Counted from the stretch's first letter, positions 33,539 to 44,205 are shown. The stretch: DNA of 64,000 bases from PFL42 sp963789825 (GCA_963789825.1 CAWBME010000005.1:248001-312000); one strand, 5' to 3'. Notes: generated by a model from the letters alone, not told the origin. Program-made: numbers and translations.

Positions 33539-35965
33539 TCAGGGGGTCAGCGTCAGGTGGTCGGCCGCAGAGGCTTCCACATCCGACCTGGCCCACAGCA
33601 TCGGGTGCAACTGGATGTTGCGCCACAGGTCGATCATGTCGTCGTAGTGCGGATGGAACGGATGCCCCGACTGCCCCGTGGTGTGCACCGAGACCGAACG
33701 CGCGAAGTCGGCCAGGTCGATGATCTGGCGGTAGCTGGGAACCCAATTGACATCGAAGGGTTCGGCCAGGTCATAGCTGGTGGCGTTGAGCGTGTCGCCC
33801 AACCCGTCGACCTCGACCGGCCCGCGGTTGAAGATGCGCTCAATCGGGGCGATGCCACTCTGCCCCAGGCTCTGGTTCTCGAAGGTCGCCCGGTGCAGGT
33901 CACCCCAGCGCCAGCCGGTCATGTCTTCGCCCTGGCTTTCCATCAACTCGTCGACGGCGTCGGCCAGCGCCAGCAGCAGGATCATCTCCCGGTCCTCGAC
34001 CTCCGGTGTGCGCCGGTCATCGAACCAGGCCGAAGTCGGATCCTCGAGCAGGTTGAGCAGCGCCACCATACTCTGCTCGATGGCCTTCTCGAACAGCTTC
34101 TCGCCCATCTCGTCTTCGAAGACCCGTTGCGCCAGGTGCAGGCGGAAGACCTCGAACAGTGCAGCGGCGCCGCTGTCGCGGGTGGCGTTCCCGTCCCAGG
34201 CGCGCAGCAGTCCAATCGCCTCGAACAGCGCCGGGTCCTCGGGGTTGAGCGCCAGCACGTAGGGCAGGACCTGGCGCGTCCAGGTTGAGAGGCTGTCGCC
34301 CTGCAGCAGCTGGATTTCGTCACGCGTCAGGCTGCTATCGTTGGCCAACGCCTCGTCGAGGCGCAGGGCGCGGTAGCCAGGATCCCAGTCCTTGGTGAGC
34401 AGATAGGGGTAGCTTTCGCCGACCACAGCATTGTTGGCCGTGCTGATATACCCCTTCTCCGGGTTGAAGGAGGTAGGAAGCGAGTCGAAGGGGATGAACC
34501 CCGTCCATTCATGCTCACCCGTCCACCCTGGGACCGGCATCGTCCCGTTGCCGGAGGCGCGCTGCGGAATCCGTCCAGGCGCCTGGTAGCCGATGTTGCC
34601 GTCGACGTCGGCGTAGACGAAGTTCTGGCTGGCGATGTCCCAGTAGCGCAGTGCCTCGCGGAACTCCTCCCAGTTTCCGGCGCGGTCGATCCGCAATACG
34701 CTCGGGATCAAGCTGCTGGGCTGCAGTGCCGTCCACGAGAGCGCCAGCGGCTGCCAGCCGAAGTACCAGTCGTCCTCCGGCCCGCCCAGGACGTCGTTGA
34801 TGATCGGGCCGTGGCGTGACTGGCGCACCAGGATGGTCACCGGCTCTTCCTCGCCGGCCACAGCGATCTCCTCGGTGATCAACTCCAGGTCTTGCCAGAC
34901 GCCCTGATACTCGTACTGCATCGGATTGTCGGGATTCAAACGCTCGATGAACAGATCCTGGACATCCGGGCCGAGGTTGGTGAGACCCCAGGCGATACGC
35001 GCGTTGTGGCCGATGATTACCCCGGGAGCCCCGGCGAAGGAGGCGCCCACAAGGTCATAGCGGCATGCCGGGCCCGGCTCCGTGCAGTGCAGTCCGATTT
35101 CATACCAGATGGAGGGCATCTGGATGCCAAGATGGGGATCGTTGGCCAGGTAGGGCATGCCGGTGTCGGTTCGGCTGCCGGCGACCACCCAGCTGTTGCT
35201 GCCGATACCTGATCCACGGCCGAAGGCCAACGGTCGGGAAGCTTGCTCGGGGATGGCGGCCAGGGTCGCGGGGTGAACAGCCTGACTGACGATCACCGGG
35301 TAGTCGGGGGGGTAGTCGGGATAGAAGACGCGTACGGCGTTGTCGCCAAGCGCCGCGGCCAGATGCGAGCGCAGCAGTTCATCGTCCATGTTGCCGCCCA
35401 GGTCCCAGGCCATCACCTTGGCCCAGGTGAGGGTGTTGAGCGGGGTCCAGGGCTCGGGCTCGAAGGAAACGCCTGTAAGCCCGAGCAGGACGAATTCCAG
35501 GCCAAGCTTGCCGCGGTTGGCCGAGACGTAGGCATTGACGCCGTCGGCGTAGGCCTGCAGGGCGTCGCGGTCCTCACCGGCGAGCGCCTCGAGCTCCTTG
35601 GCCGCGACGCGATGCCAGCCGAGGGTGCGGATGAAGCGATCATTCTCAAGGGCGGAGGGGCCAAGGATCTCGGACAGGCGGCCAGCGCCGATACGGCGCC
35701 AGAACTCCATCTGCCAGAACCGTTCCTGCGCGTGAACAAAGCCCTGGGCGAAGAACAGGTCGTGCTCATTGGCAGCGTAGAGGTGTGGGATTCCCAGAGA
35801 GTCGCGGTAGACCTCGACCGTTTGCTGCAGCCCGGGCGCGGCCAGCGTGCCGCTGGTGGTCGGGAACTGTTGGCGGGCGGTCAGGTAACCCCCGACCAGC
35901 AGTCCGATCGCAAGCGCGAGCACAATGATGATGAAGACAAGGATGACCTTGGCTGTGCGTGACAT
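33539..35965 (-). CDS. Penicillin-acylase family Ntn hydrolase, membrane-anchored
   Basis: The 808-residue protein has one N-terminal helix (AKVILVFIIIVLALAIGLLV), then DSLGIPHLYAANEHDLFFAQ, FVHAQERFWQMEFWRR, and after a spacer the autocatalytic start of the beta subunit GIGSNSWVVAGSRTDTGMPY, where the Ser of SNSW becomes the N-terminal nucleophile, followed by LANDPHLGIQMPSIWYEI. It would mature into two chains outside the membrane and cleave amides. Members hydrolyse beta-lactam side chains, acyl-homoserine lactones or acylated peptides; which one cannot be told. The ATG at 35965 is preferred to 35998 because the signal anchor follows directly. Confidence 0.9.
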   Translation of the reverse strand: MSRTAKVILVFIIIVLALAIGLLVGGYLTARQQFPTTSGTLAAPGLQQTVEVYRDSLGIPHLYAANEHDLFFAQGFVHAQERFWQMEFWRRIGAGRLSEILGPSALENDRFIRTLGWHRVAAKELEALAGEDRDALQAYADGVNAYVSANRGKLGLEFVLLGLTGVSFEPEPWTPLNTLTWAKVMAWDLGGNMDDELLRSHLAAALGDNAVRVFYPDYPPDYPVIVSQAVHPATLAAIPEQASRPLAFGRGSGIGSNSWVVAGSRTDTGMPYLANDPHLGIQMPSIWYEIGLHCTEPGPACRYDLVGASFAGAPGVIIGHNARIAWGLTNLGPDVQDLFIERLNPDNPMQYEYQGVWQDLELITEEIAVAGEEEPVTILVRQSRHGPIINDVLGGPEDDWYFGWQPLALSWTALQPSSLIPSVLRIDRAGNWEEFREALRYWDIASQNFVYADVDGNIGYQAPGRIPQRASGNGTMPVPGWTGEHEWTGFIPFDSLPTSFNPEKGYISTANNAVVGESYPYLLTKDWDPGYRALRLDEALANDSSLTRDEIQLLQGDSLSTWTRQVLPYVLALNPEDPALFEAIGLLRAWDGNATRDSGAAALFEVFRLHLAQRVFEDEMGEKLFEKAIEQSMVALLNLLEDPTSAWFDDRRTPEVEDREMILLLALADAVDELMESQGEDMTGWRWGDLHRATFENQSLGQSGIAPIERIFNRGPVEVDGLGDTLNATSYDLAEPFDVNWVPSYRQIIDLADFARSVSVHTTGQSGHPFHPHYDDMIDLWRNIQLHPMLWARSDVEASAADHLTLTP

Positions 35966-36100
35966 CGTCCCCTCCGAGCGTGAGATGGGTTGTAGCATGC
36001 CGGAGAGGCGAAGTCAACACGCATAAGCTGCGGAAACTTGACCTGGGAGGCCAGAGGCATTGGATTCGGAGCCGGTGGAGCGGATCCCCCGCCTGGAATT

Positions 36101-36211
36101 GTCATCCCGAGGCTGGTCTTCGGCCGAGGGATCTGCTTGTGCGGTCGGCGAGGGCCAAGCAGATCCCTCGCTGCCCCTCCGCTGCGCTGCGGGGCGGGCG
36201 CTCGGGATGAC
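36101..36211. repeat. Palindromic intergenic repeat, copy C
   Basis: GTCATCCCGAGG at the left and GCTCGGGATGAC at the right bound an element with inner GGATCTGCTTGTG and AGCAGATCCCTCGCTG, the same organisation as copies A and B near 31725-31986. It lies in the 665-base gap between the acylase gene and gyrA and merges at its right end into the tandem array. Confidence 0.7.
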
Positions 36212-36470
36212 ACAAACCCCATGTCACCGTGGCGGGGGGCGCTCGGGATGACACAAACCCCATGTCACCGTCGCAGGGCGGGCGCTCGGGATGACACAAA
36301 CTCCATGTCACCGCTGGCGGGGCGGGCGCTCGGGATGACACAAACCCCATGTCACCGCCGCAGGGCGGGCGCTCGGGATGACACAATCGCCAGGTCACCG
36401 TGGCGGAGCGGACGCTCGGGATGACAGAGGGTGCTGCGCTCGGGGTGACAGCGGGGGTGCGCTCGGGATG
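36200..36470. repeat. Tandem array of 41-44 base repeats before gyrA
   Basis: GCTCGGGATGACA recurs with starts at about 36200, 36241, 36284, 36328, 36371 and 36414, spacing 41-44 bases, then at shorter spacing at 36438 and 36461. Five of the units continue with ACAAACCCCATGTCACCG or a close variant and a G/C-rich joint. The units are the right end of the palindromic element, multiplied. Reading frames across it give repeated peptides and are not credible genes. A CRISPR array is excluded because there are no unique spacers. Confidence 0.75.
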
Positions 36471-36572
36471 GCGGCGAGGTGACATGCTCGGGGGACAAGG
36501 GCACGCTGTGCTTGGGAGGGCCGAAGGAAGCGGAGATGTCCGCCAACGTACCCCGAATCCCGGTCCCCGGGG

Positions 36573-36578
36573 TATAAT
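36573..36578 (+). promoter_or_regulatory. Likely -10 element of gyrA
   Basis: A perfect TATAAT lies 53 bases before the gyrA ATG, within GGGGTATAATTCC. No matching -35 hexamer is seen at 16-18 bases upstream, so the promoter may be extended -10 or activator dependent. Confidence 0.5.
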
Positions 36579-36630
36579 TCCATTTCGGCCGCGGTCCCCC
36601 CGAGTCCCGCACAACGAGTTGACATAAGAG

Positions 36631-39113
36631 ATGGAAATCGGCACTGTCCAACAGGTCGATATCGACGAGCAGATGCGTGGGGCGTACCTCGACTACGCCA
36701 TGAGCGTGATCGTGGCGCGCGCCCTGCCGGACGCCCGCGACGGCCTCAAGCCGGTTCACCGCCGCATCCTGTACGCCATGCACGACATGGGGATCCGCTC
36801 GAACACGCCCCACCGCAAGTCGGCCCGCATCGTGGGCGAGGTGCTCGGCAAGTACCACCCGCATGGGGACGTGGCGGTGTACGACACCATGGCCCGCCTG
36901 GCGCAGGACTTCTCGATGCGCTACCTGCTGATCGACGGCCAGGGCAATTTCGGCTCGATCGATGGCGACCCGCCGGCGGCCATGCGTTACACCGAGGCCC
37001 GCCTCAATCGCCAGGCGGAAGAATTGCTGCTCGATATCGACAAGGAGACGGTTGATTTCGTCGACAATTTCGACGCCTCCCTGCAGGAGCCGACGGTGCT
37101 GCCCGCCCGCCTGCCCAATCTACTGCTCAACGGAACCACGGGCATCGCCGTCGGAATGGCCACCAACATCCCGCCGCACAACTTGCGCGAGCTGGCCAGC
37201 GCCATTCGCTTCCTGGTCGATGAATACGAGCGGATGGACGAGATCGGCGTCGAAGACCTGATGCGGCATGTGCCCGGGCCGGACTTTCCCACCGGCGGCA
37301 CGATCATCGGCATCGAGGGCATCAAGCAGGCCTACAGCACCGGCAAGGGGCGCCTGGTCTTGCGAGCCACTGCCCACATCGAGGAGATGTCGGGCGGCCG
37401 CCACCGCATCGTGATCACCGAAATCCCCTACCAGATCAACAAGACCGGGCTGATCGAACGGATTGCCGAGCTGGCGCGCGATGGCAGGCTCGACGACATC
37501 TCGGATCTGCGGGATGAGTTCGATCGGCGTGGCATGAGCCTGATCGTCGAGCTGCGTCGCGGAGCGCAGCCGAAGAAGGTCCTGAACAAGCTTTTCAAGT
37601 ACACCCCGCTGCAGACGACCTACGGCGTGCAGATGCTGGCCCTGGTCGACGGCGAGCCGCGGGTGCTTTCGCTCAAGCGCGCCCTGCAGGTCTACATCGA
37701 GCACCGCCGGGCGGTGATCACCCGCCGCTCGCAGTTTGAACTTAGGAAGGCCCAGGCCCGGGCCCACATCCTGGATGGCCTGCTGATCGCCCTGGCCAAC
37801 ATCGACGCCGTCATCGAGACCATCCGCAAGTCGAAGGACAGCGAAGCCGCCAAGGCCCGCCTGATGGAGCGCTTCTCGCTCAGCGAGCTCCAGGCGGTGG
37901 CCATCCTCGACATGCAGCTGCGCCGTCTGGCGGCGCTCGAGCGCGAGAAGATCGAGACGCGAACACAAAGAAGTTCTCAAGCGCATCGCCCAGCTGGAGG
38001 ACCTGCTGGCGCATCCCAAGAAGCTACTGGGGGTCATCAAGGAAGACCTGAGCCAGGTGGAGGCTAGCCTACGGCGACGATCGCCGCTCGAAGATCGCCA
38101 TCGACGCCTCGGAGGAGCTGCGCGAGGAAGACCTGGTGGCCGACGAGGCGGTGCTGGTCAGCATCACCGAGCGCGGCTACGTCAAGCGGGTGGCGGCGAC
38201 GGCCTATCGACGCCAAGGCCGTGGCGGGCGCGGTGTCATGGGTCACTCGATGCGCGGCGAAGATGAAGTGATGATGCTCTTCCCGGCGCGCTCGCTCGAT
38301 ACGGTGCTGTTCTTCTCCGATCGCGGCAAGGTGTACTCGGAGAAGGCCTACCAGATCCCGGACGCCAGCCGGACGGACCGCGGCGTGTCAATGGTCAACA
38401 TCCTGGCGGTCGAGGCGGACGAGACGATCACCGCCACGGTGACCGTGCCCAACTTCGAGAGCGCCAACTACTGCACCATGGTCACGCGCAAGGGCAAGAT
38501 CAAGCGCGTGCAGCTCTCCGAGTTCGCCGCCGTCCGGCCGTCGGGGTTGATCGCCATCTCGCTCGACAAGGGCGACGAACTCGGCTGGGTCAGGCTGACC
38601 AGCGGCAAGAACGAGATCATCCTGGTCACCGAGGCCGGCCAGGCGCTGCGCTTCCACGAGAAACTGGTGCGCCCGATGGGGCGCCCGGCTGCCGGCATGC
38701 GCGCCATCGCCCTGCGCGCCAAGGATCAGGTGGCCAGCATGGACGTTGTCGAGGCCAAGGGGGATTTGCTGGTTGTGACCAAGAAAGGCTATGGCAAGCG
38801 CACGCCCCTCAAGGAGTACACCCCCAAGGGACGGGCTACCAGCGGCGTGCTGACGCTGAGCAAAGAGAAGATGAGCCTCACCGGGCGGATCGCCGCCGCG
38901 CGTGTGGTGCACGCCGAGGACGACCTGACGATCATCTCCAGCGGCGGGATCATGCTGCGCACCAAGGTCGGCCAGGTGAAGCAGGCCGGGCGGGCGACGA
39001 TGGGCGTGCGCGTGGTCGACCTGAAGGACAAGGACGAGGTGGGCTCGGTGGCCATCATCTCGGCCAAGGACCTCGAAGCGGCGGGGGTCGAGCAGAACGG
39101 GGCCGGCGGCTGA
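36631..39113 (+). CDS. gyrA: DNA gyrase subunit A (frameshifted)
   Basis: The first frame starts MEIGTVQQVDIDEQMRGAYL and holds DYAMSVIVARALPDARDGLK, the active-site Tyr in AAMRYTEARL, and NLLLNGTTGIAVGMATNIPP. The second ends in the DNA-wrapping propeller. The GyrA-box-like YRRQGRGGRGVMGHSM near 38200 marks it as gyrase and not topoisomerase IV. Frame changes near 37957 and 38067 lie in the coiled-coil and linker; corrected, it gives about 826 residues. Such a gene is essential, so these are taken as assembly indels. It introduces negative supercoils with GyrB, which is not in the window. Confidence 0.93.
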
Positions 39114-39229
39114 CGGGGCGAGCCCGGTCTGGTTTGCCCGCTCGTCCGGGGCTTGGGGGAGTGGCCCCGCACACCCGAGTCCCTGCCAGTCCCAGATGCC
39201 TACACCCACGCTAGAGTGCCCCATCCGTT

Positions 39230-39245
39230 TGTGACGTCCATCACG
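39230..39245 (+). promoter_or_regulatory. CRP/FNR-family operator upstream of the cytochrome operon
   Basis: TGTGA (39230-39234), six bases, TCACG (39241-39245) matches the CRP consensus TGTGA-N6-TCACA in nine of ten positions. A GATAAT at 39291-39296 could be the -10; the site centre would then be near -65, a class I activator position. The octahaem cytochrome ATG is at 39413. In between, GGCGGCT-TCATG-AGCCGCC (39354-39372) forms a hairpin in the leader. Confidence 0.5.
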
Positions 39246-39412
39246 AGGAGCGGGTGACATCCTTCTCTCCCCTTCGGCACATGCCCAAGCGATAATCCCA
39301 GAGAATAGTGGTATTCGCTTATGCGGATGAAAGCTGGTCCCTGAGCACGGGTGGGCGGCTTCATGAGCCGCCGCATCTGCCAGCGAAGTTCCGCCTCAAG
39401 GGAGACAAGCGC

Positions 39413-40872
39413 ATGCGACGTCGCTACGTGTGGATCCTGGGGCTTGCCGTCACCCTGGCGTTGATCCTCATCCCGATCGCCATCTTCTTCCCCCGCGCGG
39501 AGCCGGCGCGCGATGACCCGGCGGCAGCGCTCACGGTGCGCAAGCCGCCGACCGACCATCAGCCGCTGATGACCGGCCCTTACACCACCGGCGAAGACGT
39601 GACGCGCGCCTGCCTGGAATGCCATGCCGACGAAGCCGACGAAGTGATGCAGACCGTTCATTGGACCTGGGAGAGCAAGCCCTACCCGATTCCCGGCCAC
39701 GATGAGCTGGTGACGATCGGCAAGAAGAACAGCCTCAACAACTTCTGCATCGGCATCCAGTCCAACTGGGCCGGATGCACCTCCTGCCACGCCGGCTACG
39801 GCTGGGAAGATGCCGACTTCGACTTCGGCGACAGCGAGAAGGTCGACTGCCTGGTGTGCCATGACAACACCGGCACCTACCTGAAGGGACAGGCAGGACT
39901 GCCGGCTGAGGGCGTCGACCTGGCCTACGTGGCGCAGAGCGTCACCTGCCCGACCCGGGAGAACTGCGGCTCGTGCCACTTCTCCGGGGGCGGCGGCAAC
40001 GCCGTCAAACACGGCGACCTCGATCAGCACCTGATCTACCCGACCGAGAACCTGGACGTGCACATGGGCGGCCAGGACATGCTGTGCACCGACTGCCACC
40101 AGACCGAGGATCACCAGATCCGCGGCCGGGCGATCTCGGTCAGCTTCGACCAGGAGAACCAGGCGCATGTGCACGGATTGCCACAGCCAGGCGCCGCATG
40201 AGGACGACCGCATCAACACCCACCTGGCCAGCGTCGCTTGCCAGACCTGCCACGTCCCGGCTGGCGGCACAGGCGATCCGACCAAGATGACCTGGGACTG
40301 GTCGACCGCCGGACAAGATCGGCCGGAGGACGAGCACGAGTATCTGAAGATCAAGGGCTCGTTCTTCTACGAAGAGCGACTTCACGCCGGAGTACTTACT
40401 GGTACAACGGCATCTCCGATCGCTATATCCTGGGAGATACGTTTGATCCAAGTCAGCCGCTCAACATGAACCCGCTGGCCGGCGATATCAATGACCCGGA
40501 CGCCCGCATCTTCCCCTTCAAGGTGCATCGGGCCAAGCAGCCGTACGACACGCGTCTACAACTACCTGCTCCAGCCCAAGACCTTCGGCGAGGGCGGGTT
40601 CTGGACGGAGTTCGACTGGGACCAGGCGCTCCGGATGGGCTCCGAGGCCGTCGGCCTACCCTTCAGTGGGGAGTACGGCTTCGCCGAGACCGAGATGTAC
40701 TGGCCGCTGACGCACACCGTCGCACCGGCCGGACAAGGCACTGCTGTGCGCCGACTGCCATTCACCGGAGGGGCGGCTCGACTGGCAGGCGCTCGGCTAT
40801 CCCGGTGACCCGATGGAATGGGGCGTGCGGAGTCCGGCCGCTCCAGGCGAGACCGCGCAGGTGACACCATGA
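39413..40872 (+). CDS. Octahaem cytochrome c, tetrathionate-reductase (OTR) family (frameshifted)
   Basis: An N-terminal anchor (WILGLAVTLALILIPIAIFF) precedes eight CxxCH haem sites: CLECH 39611, CTSCH 39776, CLVCH 39848, CGSCH 39965, CTDCH 40085, CTDCH 40170, CQTCH 40239 and CADCH 40747. The run NNFCIGIQSNWAGCTSCHAG and the later WYNGISDRYILGDTFDP and PFKVHRAKQPYDT are hallmarks of octahaem tetrathionate reductase-like proteins, which reduce tetrathionate and in vitro nitrite or hydroxylamine. At least four frame changes (near 40163, 40378, 40405, 40555 and 40735) split the second half. Its TGA overlaps the next ATG. The protein would sit outside the membrane as terminal reductase; the true substrate is not known. 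Confidence 0.85.
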
Positions 40873-43623
40873 TCTTGCGCGGCAGGCTCCTCCATCCGAT
40901 CTTCGGCGTGCTCGTCTTCGTCGGGCTGCTGCTGATCGTCGGCGGCCTCCAGGCGTTGGACGCCTCCGCTGCGCTGAGCTTCAAGCCCGCCGCAGCAGAC
41001 CTCTCCCCTTCACCCCGATGTGGCGCTGTTGGATGCGGATGGCGTGAATGTGTTGGAGAGCGGCAAGCCCGTCTCCACGATGCGCACCTGTGGCGAGTGC
41101 CACGACACCGAGTTCATCGCCGCCCATTCCGGCCATTCGCAGGCTGGCCTCGATAGCTTGGCGCCCGCCGGGGAAACCTCGACCGGGCGTCCCTGGGACA
41201 TGAGCGAGGGGATCTTCGGGAAGTGGGACCCGATGGTCTATCGCGTGCTGTCCGAGAGCGGCGGCGCGGAGCTCGACCTAGGGACGGCCGGCTGGGTCCA
41301 GACCATCGGGGCCCGCCACGTCGGCGGGGGGCCGGCGGCGCTCAGCCGCGACGGCACGCCCCTGCAGGAACTGCCAGTCCGCTCCGACGATCCCGAAACC
41401 AGCTGGCTCGACCCCGAAAGCGGACAGGTGCGGGCTTGGGATTGGGAGCAGTCCGGCGTCGTCGAGATGAATTGCTTCCTGTGCCATACGGCCGAGCCCG
41501 ACAATGCGGCGCGCATCGAGGCCCTGCAGCAGGGTTCCTTCGGCTGGGCCAACACGGCCACGCTGCTGGCAACCGGCCTGGTCGACCGCACAGGCGATAC
41601 CTATCGCTGGAACCCATCGGCCTTCGCCGAAGACGGGACGGTCACCGCCGCCCAGCTGGCGATCCAGGACCCGGTCAACGAGAACTGCGGTCAGTGCCAC
41701 GGGCTGGTGCACGATGAGGGCGACGACCCGATTGTAGCGGTCAGTTGCGACCCGGCGATTCGCCGCACGGTGACCACCGGCCAGATCATCGCCCCCGAGC
41801 GGCTCTCTGACTCGGGGATGAACCTGGTCGGCAAGGAAGACCTAACCCGGCCGTGGGACATCCATGCCGAGCGCCGGGTGGAGTGCACCGACTGCCACTA
41901 CTCGCTCAACAACCCGGTCTACTTCCAGGAGGCCGAGAGCGCCCGCCCGGAGCACCTGACCTTCGACCCGCGCCGTCTCGAACTGGGTGAGTACCTGTAC
42001 CAGCCGTTGCACGATCTGGCGCGTGGGCCAAGCCTCAGCGATCCAGTGACGCCGGAACAGGCCGGCTCGATGCGCCGCTGCGACTCTTGTCACAGCATCG
42101 AGTCCACCCATGACTGGTTGCCCTACAAGGACCGCCACCTGGCAGCCTTGAGCTGCGAGACCTGCCACGTGCCGGATATGTACTCCAACGCCGCCCGGCA
42201 GGTCGACTGGACCGTGCTGCGCCCTGACAGCTTCGCCCGCGGCATCTGCCGTGGCACAGACACCACAGTTGGCGGACAGCCGGTCATCACCGGCTTCCAG
42301 CCGGTGTGGATGCCGCGCCAGGAACCGGATGGCAGCGCCCCGCTGACCCCCTACAACCTGGTGACGACCTGGTTCTGGGTTGCCGGCGATCCTGAGCAGC
42401 CGGTTCGCCTGACCGAACTGGAGGGCGCCTGGTTCGTGGGCGATGCCTATGCCCCGGAAGTGATTGCCGCCCTGGATGCGGATGGGGACGGAGCGCTGGC
42501 GGACGTGGAACTGCAGCTGGACACGCCGGAGAAGGTGGAGCTGATCGCCGGTCGCCTGGCGGCACTCGGGGTGGAGAACCCGCGGATCACCGGCGAGATC
42601 CAACCCTTCGGCATTCACCACACCATCGCCAGCGATGAGTGGGCGATCCAGGACTGCCAGGACTGCCACAGTGACCAGTCACGCCTCACCCAGTCCTTCG
42701 ACCTCGCCGCGTACGTGCCTCCCGGCGCCGAAGCGGCGTTTGTTGGCGGTTCGACCGCCATCACCTCGGGCGAGATCGTGGCCGCCTCCGACGGCGGGTT
42801 GGTGTATCAGCCCGACACCGGGTCGCGCCAGTTGTATGTTCTGGGACACGACCGTGCCGAGTGGGTCGACTGGCTGGGCGGGCTGCTCTTCGTCGGTGTG
42901 CTGATCGGGATCGTGATCCATGGCGGCTTGCGCGTGGTTTCGGCGATGCGCCACCGCGGGGCTGCCGCCGAACCGGCCACCGAGACCGTGCGCATGTACG
43001 GTGTCTACGAACGCCTGTGGCACTGGCTTCAGACCTTCGCCATCGTGGCGCTGCTCTTCACCGGCCTGGTGATCCACCGTCCCGACAGCTTCGGCATGTT
43101 CAGCTTCCGCGGCGTTGTTCTGGTCCACAACATCCTGGCGGCGATCCTGGTGGTGAACGCCGGCCTGTCGCTCTTCTATCACCTGACCAGCGGGGAGATC
43201 CGCCAGTTCGTCCCGCGCCCGGTCGGCTTCTTTGACCAGGCCATGCTGCAGGCCAAGTACTACCTGAAGGGCATCTTCCGCAATGAACCGCATCCGTTCG
43301 AGAAGACGCCGGGCAGGAAGCTCAACCCGCTGCAGCAGGTGACCTACTTCGGGATCCTCAACGTACTGCTGCCGCTGATGATCCTGACCGGCATCCTGAT
43401 GTGGGGCGCGCAACGCTGGCCGGAGTACTCGGCCTTGATCGGCGGACTAACCGTCCTCGGCCCGGTGCACGCCGGCGTCGCCTGGATGCTGGCGGCTTTC
43501 ATTGTCGGGCACGTCTATCTGACCACCACTGGGCCCAAGCCCTTGAGCAGCCTGCAGGGAATGATGTTCGGCACAGAGGCAGTCGAGAAGGGTCCTCTGG
43601 AGACCCAGGGAGGGAAGGCATGA
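40869..43623 (+). CDS. Heptahaem cytochrome c fused to cytochrome b (quinol oxidase partner), frameshifted
   Basis: After an N-terminal helix (PIFGVLVFVGLLLIVGG) the soluble part has seven CxxCH sites: CGECH 41089, CFLCH 41473, CGQCH 41686, CTDCH 41884, CDSCH 42079, CETCH 42154 and CQDCH 42655. An EF-hand-like loop (DADGDGALADVE, 42475-42510) lies between haems six and seven. The C-terminal 250 residues form a cytochrome b561/formate-dehydrogenase-gamma domain with helices carrying His in ERLWHWLQTF, VLVHNILAA and LGPVHAGVAW. One frame change near 41010. It starts inside the octahaem gene's stop (ATGA) and likely takes electrons from quinol to the octahaem reductase. Confidence 0.85.
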
Positions 43624-44195
43624 CCACAAGCTCCGAGATCGGGACGGCCCCGAAGCGAGGACTCCTGCACGCGCTCACCGGCCGGCCGGAAAGGCCATAT
43701 GCCAATTCCTACGCCGCCGGTGCGTTGCTGGGGATCGTGCTGTTCCTGTCGTTCTTCATCACCGGCAACGGCCTGGGCGCTTCCGGTGGGTTGAACCGGA
43801 TGATCGTCTTCGTCGAAGACCTGATCGCGCCGGCCCACATCGACCGCACGCCCTACCTGATCGAGATGGCGGGCGGGGTGCGCAACGCCCTCGATAGCTG
43901 GGTGGTGTTCGTCGCCCTGGGGGCGCTGGTTGGCGGCTTTGCCTCTGGTTGGTTCAACGGTCGGCTGAAGGCGGAGACCAAGAAGGGGCCGCGCATTTCG
44001 GTGCGCACCCGCTGGGCGACGGCTTTCGTCGGCGGAGCGATCATGGGCTATGGCGCCCGCTTCGCCCGCGGTTGCACCTCCGGCCAGGCGCTATCCGGCG
44101 GAGCGACGCTCTCTGTCGGAAGTTGGGCGCTGATGTTCTGCATCTTCGGCAGCGCCTACGCCCTGGCGTACTTTGTGCGCCGTTTGTGGACATAG
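43620..44195 (+). CDS. YeeE/YedE-family membrane transporter (first half type)
   Basis: The 191-residue membrane protein has helices at AAGALLGIVLFLSFFITGNG, SWVVFVALGALVGGFASGW, ATAFVGGAIMGYGARFARG and LMFCIFGSAYALAYFV. The run RGCTSGQALSGGA contains the Cys-Thr-x-Gly motif of the YeeE/YedE family, some members of which import thiosulfate. Its ATG overlaps the cytochrome b stop (ATGA). Together with the next gene it forms a pair of half-transporters. A role in moving thiosulfate or another sulfur species across the membrane is inferred from family and context; a selenium-related YedE role is an alternative. Confidence 0.82.
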   Translation: MTTSSEIGTAPKRGLLHALTGRPERPYANSYAAGALLGIVLFLSFFITGNGLGASGGLNRMIVFVEDLIAPAHIDRTPYLIEMAGGVRNALDSWVVFVALGALVGGFASGWFNGRLKAETKKGPRISVRTRWATAFVGGAIMGYGARFARGCTSGQALSGGATLSVGSWALMFCIFGSAYALAYFVRRLWT

Positions 44196-44205
44196 GGAGG
44201 TCAGT

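Noticed and set aside
33083..34288. 401-residue plus-strand ORF before and inside the acylase gene
   Set aside because: It is mostly the complement of the acylase gene and has no domain or ribosome-binding site.
36038..36424. Repeat-encoded protein over the array before gyrA
   Set aside because: The frame only reflects the 41-44 base repeats; there is no ribosome-binding site or recognisable domain, and similar frames exist on the other strand.
36200..36470. CRISPR array
   Set aside because: The units are contiguous variants of one repeat without unique spacers, and no cas gene is present.
39300..39412. Riboswitch in the octahaem cytochrome leader
   Set aside because: There is a GGCGGCT/AGCCGCC hairpin, but I could not match the sequence to cyclic-di-GMP, molybdenum-cofactor, TPP, FMN or SAM riboswitch consensus features.
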